Shown here: in pieces, positions 1 through 7,305 of the stretch | How positions within the stretch are numbered: the stretch's first letter is position 1 | Layout: every line of letters starts with the position of its first letter | Source: Microbacterium testaceum | GTDB lineage: Bacteria; Actinomycetota; Actinomycetes; Actinomycetales; Microbacteriaceae | Length of the DNA: 64,000 nucleotides | Assembly (NCBI RefSeq): GCF_006539145.1 | Contig: NZ_BJML01000011.1 | Location: 1 to 64,000 of the forward strand | Direction of reading: 5' to 3' | The notes under the pieces: generated by a model | Told to the model about the DNA's origin: nothing | Database searches by the model: none | Seen by the model: only the letters and a program-made list of their open reading frames with translations | Made by a program: the position numbers and the translations under genes

Positions 1-90
1 CCCCAGCCCTGTCGCAGCCCAGCCTCAGCCCCAGCCCCCCAGCCCTGTCGCAGCCCTACCCCAGCCCCAGCCAGAGCCCCAGCCCTGCCA
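1..90. repeat. CAGCCC-type low-complexity tract
   Basis: The first ~90 bases are built from imperfect CAGCCC/CCCAGC units, with a 'CCCAGCCCTGTCGCAGCCC' phrase present twice. The tract lies directly upstream of the hydrolase at 101. It could be an intergenic simple repeat or the end of a repeat-rich coding region outside the window; the window edge prevents a decision. Confidence 0.5.
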
Positions 91-100
91 GACTGTTCCC

Positions 101-925
101 GTGACCGTCCGCATCGCCACCGTCCAGGCCGAAGCAACCCCCGGCGCCGTCGAGCTCAACATCGCGCGTGCCGCGCAGCTCGTCGCCGAGAGCGCCGAAG
201 CCGGAGCAGAACTCCTCCTCTTCCCCGAGGCCTTCCTGACCGGCTACGACGAGGCCACCTTCGGCGGCACGCTGCCGAACCTCGATGACCTCACCTGGCT
301 CGCTCCCCTGCAGGAAGCCGTCGACGAGACCGGCGTCATCGCCGTGGTGAACACGGCGCTCGACGATGGCCACCGTCGAACGCTGACCGACGTCCTGCTG
401 GCTCCGGGCGCGCTGCCCCTCCCCGCGTACGCGAAGCAGCACCTCCACGCCCCCGAGCGCACCATCTTCGTCTCCGGCGCGCGGGGATACTCGTTCCGCA
501 TCCGCGATGTCGAGTTCGCACTGTCGGTCTGTTACGACGCGAACTTCCCCGAGCACGCCGCCGCTGCGTCGGAGGCGGGAGCTACCGTCTACCTCAACAG
601 CGGCGCCTACTTCCCCGGCGGCGAGCGACGTCGAGACCTCCACCTCGCCGCGCGCGCTCTCGACAACGGCATCTACGTCGTCTACAGCGGCCTGATCGGC
701 GCCCCGAGCGACTTCATCGGCGGCTCGGCCGTCTTCGACCCCCTGGGGCGCCGCGTCGCGTCGGTCGACGAGCGCGAGGGGCTGGCCATCGCCGATATCG
801 ATCCCGCCCTCGTGGAGGACGTCCGCCGAGATCAGCGGATGTGGACGGACCGCCGAGAAGATCTGGGCGACTTCGAGCGGTCCGGCGACCTCACGGGACG
901 CACCGCGCGAGCGACCGGCGCCTGA
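101..925 (+). CDS. Carbon-nitrogen hydrolase (nitrilase superfamily)
   Basis: A 274-residue cytoplasmic enzyme of the nitrilase/amidase superfamily, which hydrolyses non-peptide C-N bonds. The catalytic triad is visible in order: Glu in FPEAFLTGY (~43), Lys in YAKQHLH (~113) and Cys in SVCYDANFPE (~144), spread over one alpha-beta-beta-alpha domain of usual length. The GTG start at 101 is the first in-frame start and gives the typical N-terminus VRIATVQ. The substrate cannot be read from the sequence. Before phage insertion this gene faced the 3' end of rpmE2. Confidence 0.85.
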   Translation: MTVRIATVQAEATPGAVELNIARAAQLVAESAEAGAELLLFPEAFLTGYDEATFGGTLPNLDDLTWLAPLQEAVDETGVIAVVNTALDDGHRRTLTDVLLAPGALPLPAYAKQHLHAPERTIFVSGARGYSFRIRDVEFALSVCYDANFPEHAAAASEAGATVYLNSGAYFPGGERRRDLHLAARALDNGIYVVYSGLIGAPSDFIGGSAVFDPLGRRVASVDEREGLAIADIDPALVEDVRRDQRMWTDRREDLGDFERSGDLTGRTARATGA

Positions 926-1229
926 CCCGCCCCGCACCGGTCACGGGACGCGACGTGGGAACGACCAGCGTCCCGACCGCCCGCACCGCGAACGGGCCCT
1001 GCCACACATGCAATCGCGTCCGAACCGCCGCGCGCTCCCCAGCGACTGACGGCATCGCCCGCACGTCATGCGCGCTCCGCCCGGGCCACCGACCGGCGGC
1101 GCTGCACCGCCCGAAGACACCGCCGCGCGCTGCCGAGACCAGCGGAGTTCCTTCGACGTCCTCACGGGAACACGCGAAAGCCCCCCATCCCGAAGGACGA
1201 GGGGCTTTCGCGGCGAAAACCGCTGCGGA
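926..1229. other. Host intergenic region with displaced rpmE2 3' flank
   Basis: About 300 bases of GC-rich sequence without a convincing gene. Its right part is the original downstream flank of rpmE2, cut off from that gene by the prophage. Besides the terminator at 1173-1212 I see nothing functional. Confidence 0.6.
1173..1212 (-). terminator. Original rpmE2 terminator (displaced)
   Basis: A perfect 12-bp inverted repeat (CGCGAAAGCCCC / GGGGCTTTCGCG) with a 16-nt loop. It sits 18 nt beyond the ancestral rpmE2 stop at 1230-1232 on the minus strand. It would have terminated rpmE2 before the prophage separated the two. Confidence 0.7.
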
Positions 1230-1250
1230 TCAACGACCGCCGAAGTTCTT
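1230..1250 (-). pseudogene. rpmE2: Orphaned original 3' end of rpmE2 (KNFGGR-stop)
   Basis: Read on the minus strand, these bases encode K N F G G R followed by TGA. This is the C-terminus of the L31 protein encoded at 49164-49415. It is the ancestral gene end left at the other side of the prophage, and shows that the insertion site is inside rpmE2. Confidence 0.85.
1237..1250. repeat. attL core
   Basis: CCGCCGAAGTTCTT here matches CCGCCAAAGTTCTT at 49171-49184 with one mismatch; AAGTTCTT is identical. To the left lies host rpmE2 tail, to the right phage DNA leading straight into the integrase. A short shared core is usual for large serine integrases. Confidence 0.8.
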
Positions 1251-1278
1251 AGATGACCACTAAGAGCGTTACTCCCGT

Positions 1279-1310
1279 AGGCACCCTCCCCGCCCCAGGC
1301 GGTCTCCTCT
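1279..1310 (+). promoter_or_regulatory. Phage bipartite promoter element, copy 1 (integrase)
   Basis: AGGCAC (1279-1284), 13 nt, then the invariant core GGCGGTCTCCTCT (1298-1310). The ATG of the integrase follows after 2 nt at 1313, so a transcript starting at the ATG would be leaderless. The upstream box is one of the two weakest of the nine copies. Confidence 0.75.
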
Positions 1311-1312
1311 CC

Positions 1313-2821
1313 ATGACCGCCGCCACGCCCCTCCGCGCCGTCCTCTACGTGCGCCTCTCCAAGGAGTCCGCGCGCTCCACCTCGATCACCGGCCAGACCG
1401 ACGACCTCTCCGTCATCGCCGAGCGCGCGGGCTGGGACGTCGTCGCCACGTTCACCGACAACGGCAAATCGGGAGGCAAGGAGCGGGAGAACGCCCAAGC
1501 GGCCTACGACCTGTGGGCCCGCGGGGATGCCGACATTCTGGCGGTCTACGCCTACGACCGATGGAGCCGCATGGGCATCAAGACCCTCGCCGCCCTCATC
1601 GACGTCGTCGACGCTCGAGCGAAGACCCCGCACCCCGCAACGTTCATCGCCGCCCGCGAGGGTATCGAGTCCACTCAAGCCGACTGGCAGCTCCGCGCGG
1701 CGTTCGCGGCCGACATGGCGAAGCGCGAGCGCGACCTCGTCTCGAGCCGCCAGACCGCCGCACGCGGGCGTATGCGGCAGCAGGGCCGCAACGCGGGCCA
1801 CGGCGTTCCCCCGTTCGGTTACCGGACCGGCCCTCACCCGACGCTTCCCGTCGGCCGTGGCCTCCACGTCATCCCCGAGGAGGCCGACGTCGTGCGCGAA
1901 CTCGCCGAGCGCCTCATCGCCGGGGAGTCCACCGTGAAGCTCGCCGACGAACTCAACGCGCGCGGCGTGGCGAAGGCCCGCTCGGCGGCGCGTGTGGCTC
2001 GCCTGGCGGGGATGCCCGACGAGGGCCTCGATCGCGGCGCGTGGAACGGCTCCCGCGTCCGGGCGACGATGACCTCCGACCACCTCCTCGGCCGCGTCTC
2101 CCACAACGGCGCCCCCGTCTACGGCGACGACGGGCAGCCCCTCGCCCCCTTCGAGGCGATCCTCTCCCTCGAGACGATGCTCGCGCTTCGCGACCGCTTC
2201 GACGCTAACCGTCGCGGCGAGGTGAAGCGGCGGGCCTCGGGCCTCCTGTCCAAGCTGGCCTATTGCTCGGGCTGTGACCGCCCGCTCTACCCGCGGCGGA
2301 CCTCCGTGACGGAGCGCAACCCGGAGGGGCACGTCAACTACGGATGCTCCGCGGCCTCGAGCGGCGTGACGTGCCCTCGCAAGACCTATATCTCCGCACG
2401 CAAGCTCGACGGGGAGGTTGTGGCGCGCTACCTGGCCGCGCGCGGCGATGCCCCGGAGACGCGCTACGAGCGCCGTGTAGACGATCAGGGGGCGGGCGCC
2501 GAGCTCGCGGACGTGGAGGCCCGTCTCAAGGAGCTAGCGGGGCGTCTGGCGGCGGCCGACGACGAGGAGGAGGCCGATGGCCTGACGGCGGCCATGCTCT
2601 CCCTCAAGGCCCGCCGGCGCTCCCTCCGCAGCGTCACCCCGACCGTCGTCGAGGACGTCGTCTACACGGGCCGCACCTACCGCGAGGCCTGGGACGCGGC
2701 CCGGGACGACGACGAGCGGCGGCGCATGCTCCTCCGCGTCATGGATCACATCGTCGTCAACCCCGTGGGCTCGCCGGAGCGCGTCACGATCCGCTGGAAC
2801 GACTTCCCCGGGGCCGTCTGA
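1313..2821 (+). CDS. int: Large serine integrase
   Basis: A 502-residue site-specific recombinase that would integrate the phage at rpmE2. The N-terminal resolvase domain carries the nucleophile Ser16 in YVRLSKES, with the YDRWSRMG region at ~85. A recombinase domain follows, then a zinc ribbon (CSGC ... CSAA ... CPR, ~320-355) and a coiled-coil tail (~400-450). An upstream ATG at 1253 exists, but the ATG at 1313 is 2 nt after the phage promoter core, has the conserved ATGACC context and begins directly before the catalytic domain, so I prefer it. attL lies 63 nt upstream. The length is typical of the phiC31/Bxb1 class. Confidence 0.93.
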   Translation: MTAATPLRAVLYVRLSKESARSTSITGQTDDLSVIAERAGWDVVATFTDNGKSGGKERENAQAAYDLWARGDADILAVYAYDRWSRMGIKTLAALIDVVDARAKTPHPATFIAAREGIESTQADWQLRAAFAADMAKRERDLVSSRQTAARGRMRQQGRNAGHGVPPFGYRTGPHPTLPVGRGLHVIPEEADVVRELAERLIAGESTVKLADELNARGVAKARSAARVARLAGMPDEGLDRGAWNGSRVRATMTSDHLLGRVSHNGAPVYGDDGQPLAPFEAILSLETMLALRDRFDANRRGEVKRRASGLLSKLAYCSGCDRPLYPRRTSVTERNPEGHVNYGCSAASSGVTCPRKTYISARKLDGEVVARYLAARGDAPETRYERRVDDQGAGAELADVEARLKELAGRLAAADDEEEADGLTAAMLSLKARRRSLRSVTPTVVEDVVYTGRTYREAWDAARDDDERRRMLLRVMDHIVVNPVGSPERVTIRWNDFPGAV

Positions 2822-2928
2822 GGGGCGCCGGGGTGGACGGAGGGCCTCTCGCGCACACCTTCCGACGCGAATGTCGGAGCGCTGAGTTAGCATCGGAGGG
2901 CCACGGGGGGCAGCGCCGGGGGCGAGAG

Positions 2929-3030
2929 TGACGGAATGACGTATCTAAACGTCATTCCCCATTCCTCTACTTAGTGTGTGTGCTCCTCAAGCAAGTAATA
3001 GGAAATGACGTAAGTTCCGTCATTCCGTCA
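2929..3030. promoter_or_regulatory. Paired TGACG-palindrome cassette A (operator or origin)
   Basis: The cassette starts with TGACGGAATGACG (2929-2941) and ends with its exact inverse CGTCATTCCGTCA (3018-3030). Inside are two palindromes: GGAATGACGT-N6-ACGTCATTCC (2933-2958) and AATGACG-N7-CGTCATT (3004-3024), joined by an A+T-richer stretch ending GCAAGTAATAGG. A near copy with the same internal spacing lies at 31428-31528. The symmetry fits a dimeric repressor binding two sites, with replication iterons as the alternative. Confidence 0.65.
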
Positions 3031-3040
3031 CACCTCGACC

Positions 3041-3072
3041 GGGCATCCCCGCCCGCCGAGGCGGTCTCCTCT
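3041..3072 (+). promoter_or_regulatory. Phage bipartite promoter element, copy 2
   Basis: GGGCAT (3041-3046), 13 nt, GGCGGTCTCCTCT (3060-3072), placed 11 bp after cassette A. The predicted start near 3075 gives a ~30-nt leader ending in the ribosome binding site GAGAGG before the ATG at 3105. Confidence 0.75.
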
Positions 3073-3104
3073 CCGACCCCTAACAGACCGACGAGAGGCA
3101 GCCG

Positions 3105-3284
3105 ATGGCAGCACCCACCCCGTCCGACTTGATCGAGAGCGCTCGCGCGCAGCCGGTCCCTTCCCCATCCCGCACGAACCTCCTCCTCGAGGCCATCGCC
3201 GTCGCGCTCGCCACGCCGACGACGCGCGCTCGAGCGTCCACTCAGTCACGCAAGCCGGAAGACGCCACCAAGCCCGATGCCTAA
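3105..3284 (+). CDS. Small unknown phage protein
   Basis: A 59-residue protein starting MAAPTPSDLIESARA, with no recognisable domain. A GAGAGG ribosome binding site precedes the ATG and the stop overlaps the next start, as in a translated phage operon. It is the first gene under promoter copy 2 and cassette A. Function unknown. Confidence 0.6.
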   Translation: MAAPTPSDLIESARAQPVPSPSRTNLLLEAIAVALATPTTRARASTQSRKPEDATKPDA

Positions 3285-3747
3285 CCTGCAAATCGAACGC
3301 ACCGCCCGCCTCCACGTCATGCACCTCCGCCGCGCAGCGGAAGAGGGATGCTCCGTGTCCAACCTCTCCCCCGACGCGCACGTCCTCGGCCCGCTCGTCA
3401 AGGCCCACGCGAAGGCCACGGCCGACCTCCTCGAGTATTACCTCGACGCGGAGGGCGGCGTCGACGGCGTCATCGCCACGCGCAACTTCCTCATCCTGGC
3501 CGCCTCGACCCTCCTCGAATGCGAGTTCGACGAGCACGATGACCACGACACGCCGGAAGAAGTCAAACTCGTCGAGGCCAATATCCAGGCCCCCGCGATC
3601 CCCGTGGAGGCAGGCTTCGGCGAGACCGAAATGCGCCACGCGACGCAGCGCGTGAAGGCCACGGAGCCGCCCCTCATCACGGACGTCCCCGACTTCCCCC
3701 GGCCCGCTCCGGCGCCCGGTTCGCGCCGCGCTCGGCGCACCGCGTAA
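3277..3747 (+). CDS. Unknown early phage protein
   Basis: A 156-residue soluble protein whose ATG overlaps the end of the preceding gene by 8 bp. The first ~90 residues look helical (DAHVLGPLVKAHAKATADLLEYYLDAE). The tail is rich in Pro and Arg (PRPAPAPGSRRARR). No family recognised. It ends the two-gene operon closed by the terminator at 3766. Confidence 0.7.
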   Translation: MPNLQIERTARLHVMHLRRAAEEGCSVSNLSPDAHVLGPLVKAHAKATADLLEYYLDAEGGVDGVIATRNFLILAASTLLECEFDEHDDHDTPEEVKLVEANIQAPAIPVEAGFGETEMRHATQRVKATEPPLITDVPDFPRPAPAPGSRRARRTA

Positions 3748-3765
3748 CGCTGCCGACGGAGGCTA

Positions 3766-3803
3766 GGCCCGGGCGAGACCCTCTCTCCCCGGGCCCTCCT
3801 TTT
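3766..3803 (+). terminator. Rho-independent terminator
   Basis: GGCCCGGG / CCCGGGCC stem followed by CTCCTTTT. It closes the 3105-3747 operon. Confidence 0.75.
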
Positions 3804-3824
3804 GTCCCACTCGCGCATAACTTC

Positions 3825-3853
3825 TTGCGCGCCCATCCTCGCGCGCATAGACT
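3825..3853 (+). promoter_or_regulatory. Host-type promoter TTGCGC-N17-TAGACT
   Basis: -35 TTGCGC (3825-3830), exact 17-nt spacer, -10 TAGACT (3848-3853), with GCGCGCA directly before the -10. It belongs to the same family as 6155, 46827 and 48389. It gives a leader of about 30 nt to the ATG at 3890. Confidence 0.6.
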
Positions 3854-3875
3854 GGCGCGACCCCAACCTTCCCCG

Positions 3876-3891
3876 ATTGGATCAATCCAAT
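3876..3891 (+). promoter_or_regulatory. Palindrome overlapping a start codon
   Basis: ATTGGAT-CA-ATCCAAT is a perfect 7-bp inverted repeat whose last two bases are the AT of the start codon at 3890. There is no clear ribosome binding site. It could be an operator or a small translational hairpin. Confidence 0.4.
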
Positions 3892-4192
3892 GTCGCTCCT
3901 TCTCGAGCCCAAAATCTCCCCCGCCGGCCCCGTGCGCTACTCGCGCGGAGCGACGATCATCGTCCCCGCCGCCGACGAGGACGACGACCTCCTCCGCGAG
4001 CCGTCGTCGATCTTCGCCAAGCTGGACGCCATCGCCGAGGGCCGCCACCTTCCCCGCCCGGTGCCCACGCGCCTCGTCTTCGTGACCGAGTCGGACGAGC
4101 CGCTCCTCCCCGGCGTGACCCCGGCCCCTCGCCACGCGACGCGCCTGTCCTTCCTCGCCCGCCTCCGCCACGCGCTGACGTGGAAAGGCTGA
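3890..4192 (+). CDS. Unknown phage protein
   Basis: A 100-residue protein, MSLLLEPKISPAGPVRY..., ending in a basic RLSFLARLRHALTWKG segment. No domain recognised. It is the first of seven tightly overlapping genes (3890-6037) under the host-type promoter at 3825. Translation is coupled to the next gene, whose GTG lies before this stop. Confidence 0.65.
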   Translation: MSLLLEPKISPAGPVRYSRGATIIVPAADEDDDLLREPSSIFAKLDAIAEGRHLPRPVPTRLVFVTESDEPLLPGVTPAPRHATRLSFLARLRHALTWKG

Positions 4193-4386
4193 CCGCCCAC
4201 TCCCGAGCGTCCCGCGAACGCGAGCACTCCCGCTCGCTTCTCCTGGCCCACCTCCTCGAGAACGACCCCGCCCTCCCGGGCTGGGCGTCTCGTGTCCTCG
4301 CCCGTTCGCGCGAGGTCGGCCTCGATCGCGCGCTCGACGAGCACGCCCGCCCCGTCCCGATGACCGCCCTTAGGAGGGCCGCATGA
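4180..4386 (+). CDS. Small unknown phage protein
   Basis: A 68-residue basic helical protein with GTG start at 4180, inside the end of the preceding gene. Its stop overlaps the next ATG (ATGA at 4383). The sequence has many Arg and Leu residues (LLLAHLLENDP...SRVLARSREVGLDRAL). Function unknown; support comes from operon continuity and absence of gaps. Confidence 0.55.
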   Translation: MERLTAHSRASREREHSRSLLLAHLLENDPALPGWASRVLARSREVGLDRALDEHARPVPMTALRRAA

Positions 4387-4496
4387 TCCTCTACCTCTTC
4401 GGCGGCTTCTACGCCGTCGCGACGTTCGCCGTCGTCGTCCTCCTCATCCTCGCCCCCGTCGGCCTCAGCCGTCTCCGAAAGGTGCCCCGCCCGTGA
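4383..4496 (+). CDS. Tiny single-pass membrane protein
   Basis: 37 residues with one hydrophobic segment (~3-27, FGGFYAVATFAVVVLLILAPV) and a basic tail LSRLRKVPRP. The start overlaps the previous stop, the stop overlaps the next GTG, and an AGGAGGGCCGC ribosome binding site precedes it. Function unknown. Confidence 0.6.
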   Translation: MILYLFGGFYAVATFAVVVLLILAPVGLSRLRKVPRP

Positions 4497-4900
4497 CCGC
4501 CTCCGCCTCCGGCCCCGCCTGGCCCGTGCCCGAACTCATCGGCGCGGGAGTCCCGGTGTGGCTCTCCTACCTCATTCCCATCGGGGGCCTCCTCGCCGCC
4601 GTCGTCATCGCTGCATTCCTCGCCTACTGCATCCACGCGGGCACGCGAGCGCTCCCCCGTCACGAGGCCGCCCTCGAGGTCATGGAGCGCCTCGACCCGT
4701 CTCTCCTGGCGGCCTTCGGCGTCACCGACGTCTATCGCCGCCGCTACATCGACGTCAAGCGCCTCGCGGCGCTCAAGCCCCTCCTCGACAACGAGGACAC
4801 CGTCCGCCGTGACGACGAGCGCCTCGAGGCCGCACGTCAGCGCGTGGCCGATGCCCGCGCCGTCGAGACCGCCAAGCCCCGGAAGAAGGCCCGCGAGTGA
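4493..4900 (+). CDS. Unknown membrane protein
   Basis: A 135-residue protein with one strong transmembrane segment (~22-47, LSYLIPIGGLLAAVVIAAFLAYCI) and a charged cytoplasmic tail ending in AKPRKKARE. GTG start, 4-bp overlaps with both neighbours. It may act with the small membrane proteins at 4383 and 5478; no function recognised. Confidence 0.65.
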   Translation: MTASASGPAWPVPELIGAGVPVWLSYLIPIGGLLAAVVIAAFLAYCIHAGTRALPRHEAALEVMERLDPSLLAAFGVTDVYRRRYIDVKRLAALKPLLDNEDTVRRDDERLEAARQRVADARAVETAKPRKKARE

Positions 4901-5481
4901 CCGTCCACTACACCTCCGACCTCCACATCGGGCACGCCCGCGTCGCCGCCATCCGCGGCTACGCCGACACCGACGCCCACGACGACGCCCTCGCCGACTC
5001 CTGGCGCGCCACCGTCCGCAAGGACGACGTCGTCTACGTCCTCGGCGACATCGCGGTCTCGGGCTGGCCCTACGCCCTCGCCTTCCTCGCTGCCCTCCCT
5101 GGGCGCAAGCACCTCGTCGCGGGCAACCACGACCCCGTGCACCCGATGCACCGCCGCACGTTCACGCGGAGCATGGGGCGCTTCCTCGAGGTCTTCGAGA
5201 CGGTCTCGCCCTTCGTGCGCCGTCGCGTCGCCGGGCACGAGGTCTTCCTCTCGCACTTCCCCTACCTCGAGTGGGGCGACGGACCTGACCGCCCGGCTCG
5301 CCCTCAGTACGATCAATACCGGCTCCCCGACCTCGGCAAGCCGCTCCTCCACGGCCACACGCACGGGACCGAGCGCGAGCACGGGCACTCTCTGCATGTC
5401 GGCCTGGACGCCTGGGATGGGCAGCTCGTGCCGGAGGCCCGCGTCGTCGAGTGGCTCGGCTCGCTGGGAGGCACCGCGTGA
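4897..5481 (+). CDS. Metallophosphoesterase
   Basis: A 194-residue calcineurin-like phosphoesterase. All metal-binding motifs are present in order: DLHIGH (~8), GDIA (~50), GNHD (~76), SHFPY (~120) and GHTHG (~153). It probably hydrolyses a phosphomonoester or phosphodiester with a dinuclear metal centre; the substrate is unknown. GTG start overlaps the upstream stop. Such enzymes are common in actinophages. Confidence 0.85.
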   Translation: MTVHYTSDLHIGHARVAAIRGYADTDAHDDALADSWRATVRKDDVVYVLGDIAVSGWPYALAFLAALPGRKHLVAGNHDPVHPMHRRTFTRSMGRFLEVFETVSPFVRRRVAGHEVFLSHFPYLEWGDGPDRPARPQYDQYRLPDLGKPLLHGHTHGTEREHGHSLHVGLDAWDGQLVPEARVVEWLGSLGGTA

Positions 5482-5774
5482 ACGTCTCCGGCATCCTCCT
5501 CTTCGCGTTCCTCGCGTCGATCCCCGCCACGGTCTACCTCTCGCCGGCATCCTGGCGCGAGCGGCTTACGAGCGCCCTCCGCCGTCCCCGTTTCCGGCGC
5601 GACCCGTTCCCGGGAACGTCGACGGAGGGGCTCCGCCGTGCGCTCGAGCGTGAGCGCCGTGACGCGGTCCGCGATGAGGGCCTCGGATACGTCCACCTCG
5701 CCGCCTCCGCGCGCGCGAGCGCCAAGCGCTACGAGCGGGCCCTCCGCCTCCGCGGCGAGGAGGTGCCGTCGTGA
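5478..5774 (+). CDS. Unknown membrane-anchored protein
   Basis: 98 residues with GTG start at 5478 overlapping the stop of the phosphoesterase and preceded by GGGAGGC. An N-terminal hydrophobic segment (~3-20) is followed by a basic helical domain (ERERRDAVRDEGLGYVHLAASARASAKRYERAL). No family recognised. Confidence 0.6.
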   Translation: MNVSGILLFAFLASIPATVYLSPASWRERLTSALRRPRFRRDPFPGTSTEGLRRALERERRDAVRDEGLGYVHLAASARASAKRYERALRLRGEEVPS

Positions 5775-6037
5775 CGTCCCTCACCCTCCGGGCCGCCCCT
5801 GCCTCTGCCCCGGGGCGCGCGGTCACTGTCGTCACCTCGAGCGACCGTGCATCCCTCATCGTCGGGGGCGAGGTGACCGTAGAAGCGCACGCGGGGCGGA
5901 GCCGCGACCTCGACGCGATCGTCGCCGCGTGGCAGGACGCGGGGCCGGTGCCCTCCGCTCACGCGCGCGCGAAGTATCGCCTCCGGCGCTCCTGGCCTAC
6001 GCTCGCCAACGCCCTTGATCGGGCCGCTTCCACCTGA
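5771..6037 (+). CDS. Unknown phage protein
   Basis: 88 residues; GTG start overlapping the preceding stop, last gene of the 3890 operon. The N-terminal half looks beta-rich (SLIVGGEVTVEA) and the C-terminal half helical and basic (AKYRLRRSWPTLANALDRAAS). Function unknown. Confidence 0.6.
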   Translation: MTSLTLRAAPASAPGRAVTVVTSSDRASLIVGGEVTVEAHAGRSRDLDAIVAAWQDAGPVPSAHARAKYRLRRSWPTLANALDRAAST

Positions 6038-6097
6038 CCCGGCCCTCCCGAACGGGGCCCCGGTTAGACTCTTCCTAACGCGGCCGGGCGCCCTTGT

Positions 6098-6144
6098 GAG
6101 CCCCTCCCTACAACCGCATCCCCACGGGTAGGGAGGGGCTCTCT
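6098..6144 (+). terminator. Rho-independent terminator
   Basis: Perfect 14-bp stem GAGCCCCTCCCTAC / GTAGGGAGGGGCTC followed by TCT. It isolates the 3890-6037 operon from the host-type promoter at 6155. Confidence 0.75.
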
Positions 6145-6154
6145 GCTAACCGAG

Positions 6155-6183
6155 TTGCGCTCAAATGTGTGCGCGAGTAGAGT
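6155..6183 (+). promoter_or_regulatory. Host-type leaderless promoter TTGCGC-N17-TAGAGT
   Basis: -35 TTGCGC, exact 17-nt spacer, -10 TAGAGT (6178-6183), then 6 nt to the ATG at 6190, the geometry of a leaderless actinobacterial transcript. The first 25 bases are identical to 46827-46851, 40 kb away. A GTCATATGAC palindrome spans the start codon. Confidence 0.7.
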
Positions 6184-6189
6184 CGTCAT

Positions 6190-6597
6190 ATGACCTCCCA
6201 GCGCATCGAGACCACCGTCGTCGTCAACACCCCCGCGGGCCGCGAGACGATCACCCGCACGGGCACCCTCACCGGGGAGGTCTCGGAGCAGGGCATGCAT
6301 CGCGTCCAGTACGACGCCGACGGCTTCGGCGGCATGGGGTGGCTCAAGCCCGGCGACTTCCGTACCCTCGTGACGCCCGAGCAAATCGCTCTCGTCGTCG
6401 ACGACGTCCGCAAGTCCTACGAGGAGTTCACGGAGCGCGAGGCCATTGCGCACGTCCTCGACACCCTCCGCCTCCCCGAGGAGCCCGGGTGCCCCGGGTG
6501 CTTCCCTATCGAGGAAGACGCCGAGAACCCCGACGAGTTGACCGCCGCCTACCGCGCGGTCCTCGAGAACCGTGAAGCCCTCCTCGCCACCCTCTGA
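6190..6597 (+). CDS. Unknown phage protein, candidate lysogen-expressed
   Basis: A 135-residue acidic protein. The N-terminal ~55 residues look like a beta domain (RIETTVVVNTPAGRETITRTGTLTGEV); the rest is helical and holds a CPGC pair (~101-104). It is read from a host-type leaderless promoter rather than the phage element, so it may be expressed in the lysogen. Function unknown. Confidence 0.7.
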   Translation: MTSQRIETTVVVNTPAGRETITRTGTLTGEVSEQGMHRVQYDADGFGGMGWLKPGDFRTLVTPEQIALVVDDVRKSYEEFTEREAIAHVLDTLRLPEEPGCPGCFPIEEDAENPDELTAAYRAVLENREALLATL

Positions 6598-6600
6598 GCC

Positions 6601-6837
6601 ATGGCCCCCGACGTCGACCGCTACACGCGGAACAACATCATTGCCCTCTCGGTATTCGCCGACCGAGGCTCCGACGAGTTCAACGGGGTCGATAGCCGCA
6701 CCCTTCACGCCCTCGCCCGTCGGGGCCTGGTGTGGCTCGAGTGCGTAGACCCGTGGGCCAAGCACAAGCGCTACCGCGGCGGGCTGACCGACGCCGGGCG
6801 TCGAGCGCTGAATGCGTTGGGCGACTCCGCACCCTGA
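6601..6837 (+). CDS. Small winged-helix-like protein
   Basis: 78 residues, starting 3 nt after the preceding stop. The layout (helix-rich half, RTLHALARRGLVWLE, basic wing, LTDAGRRALNAL) resembles a MarR- or PadR-like winged helix, where 'LT..G...L' closes the wing. It could be a small DNA-binding regulator; this is pattern similarity only. Confidence 0.6.
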   Translation: MAPDVDRYTRNNIIALSVFADRGSDEFNGVDSRTLHALARRGLVWLECVDPWAKHKRYRGGLTDAGRRALNALGDSAP

Positions 6838-6851
6838 CCCCACCAACGTCG

Positions 6852-6883
6852 AAAGGCCCCCTCCTCACGGAAGGGGCCTTTTT
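6852..6883 (+). terminator. Rho-independent terminator
   Basis: AAAGGCCCC / GGGGCCTTTTT hairpin after the 6190-6837 gene pair, 11 nt before phage promoter copy 3. Confidence 0.8.
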
Positions 6884-6893
6884 CGTTTCCTCT

Positions 6894-6925
6894 GGGCAGC
6901 GCGCCCGCCGCTGGCGGTCTCCTCT
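6894..6925 (+). promoter_or_regulatory. Phage bipartite promoter element, copy 3
   Basis: GGGCAG (6894-6899), 13 nt, GGCGGTCTCCTCT (6913-6925), GC, ATG at 6928. A leaderless configuration with no ribosome binding site between the core and the start codon. Confidence 0.8.
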
Positions 6926-6927
6926 GC

Positions 6928-7305
6928 ATGACCGCTACGCAGCCCTCCAACACCGGGACGCCCACGCTCCCGCCCCCTCCCGCTCCTCCCGTCGATGGCG
7001 TCGGCTCCGGCGGCAGCGCCGACGACGGCAAGCCCGCGCCGAAGCCGGGCTCCATGGCCTCCGAGCCGCTGGACGTCCTCCTCGCGAAGTGGCGCGGCCC
7101 GTACTCCTGGACCGACGAGGAGAGCACCCTCGAGGGCTACCTCGAGCACTCCGCGCGCCGGGACATCGCCGACATCGTCGACGCCTACCGCGCCGGGGGC
7201 TTCGGCTACGCCGCCGCCCTCAAGGCCCTCGACGACGCCCGGGCGCTCCTGCCCGCCGCTCCCGCGCCGATCCCGGCGGAGGACGCCCTTGAGGAGGCCG
7301 CGTGA
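6928..7305 (+). CDS. Unknown phage protein with Pro-rich N-terminus
   Basis: 125 residues. The first ~40 are a Pro/Gly/Ser linker; the remainder is a helical domain (LLAKWRGPYSWTDEESTLEGYL...ADIVDAYRAGGFGYAAALKALDDARALL). It is leaderless under phage promoter copy 3 and co-transcribed with 7302. Function unknown. Confidence 0.65.
   Translation: MTATQPSNTGTPTLPPPPAPPVDGVGSGGSADDGKPAPKPGSMASEPLDVLLAKWRGPYSWTDEESTLEGYLEHSARRDIADIVDAYRAGGFGYAAALKALDDARALLPAAPAPIPAEDALEEAA

Larger units (their letters stand above)
2822..3104. other. Regulatory intergenic region A
   Basis: 283 bases without a gene, much richer in A+T than its surroundings between 2929 and 3030. It holds the paired palindrome cassette A followed by phage promoter copy 2, and separates the integrase from the first early operon. 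Confidence 0.7.

Noticed and set aside
1298..1310. The invariant core as a ribosome binding site or translational enhancer
   Set aside because: TCTCCTCT is the complement-sense of a binding site, i.e. the same sense as the anti-Shine-Dalgarno, and a fixed second box 13 nt upstream is better explained by transcription.
941..2332. 463-codon minus-strand frame over the integrase
   Set aside because: Antisense shadow of the integrase crossing attL; composition is Arg/Gly/Ala filler.
6041..6059. GGCCC/GGGCC hairpin as a terminator
   Set aside because: Only a 5-bp stem without a T run; the stronger hairpin at 6098 serves this role.
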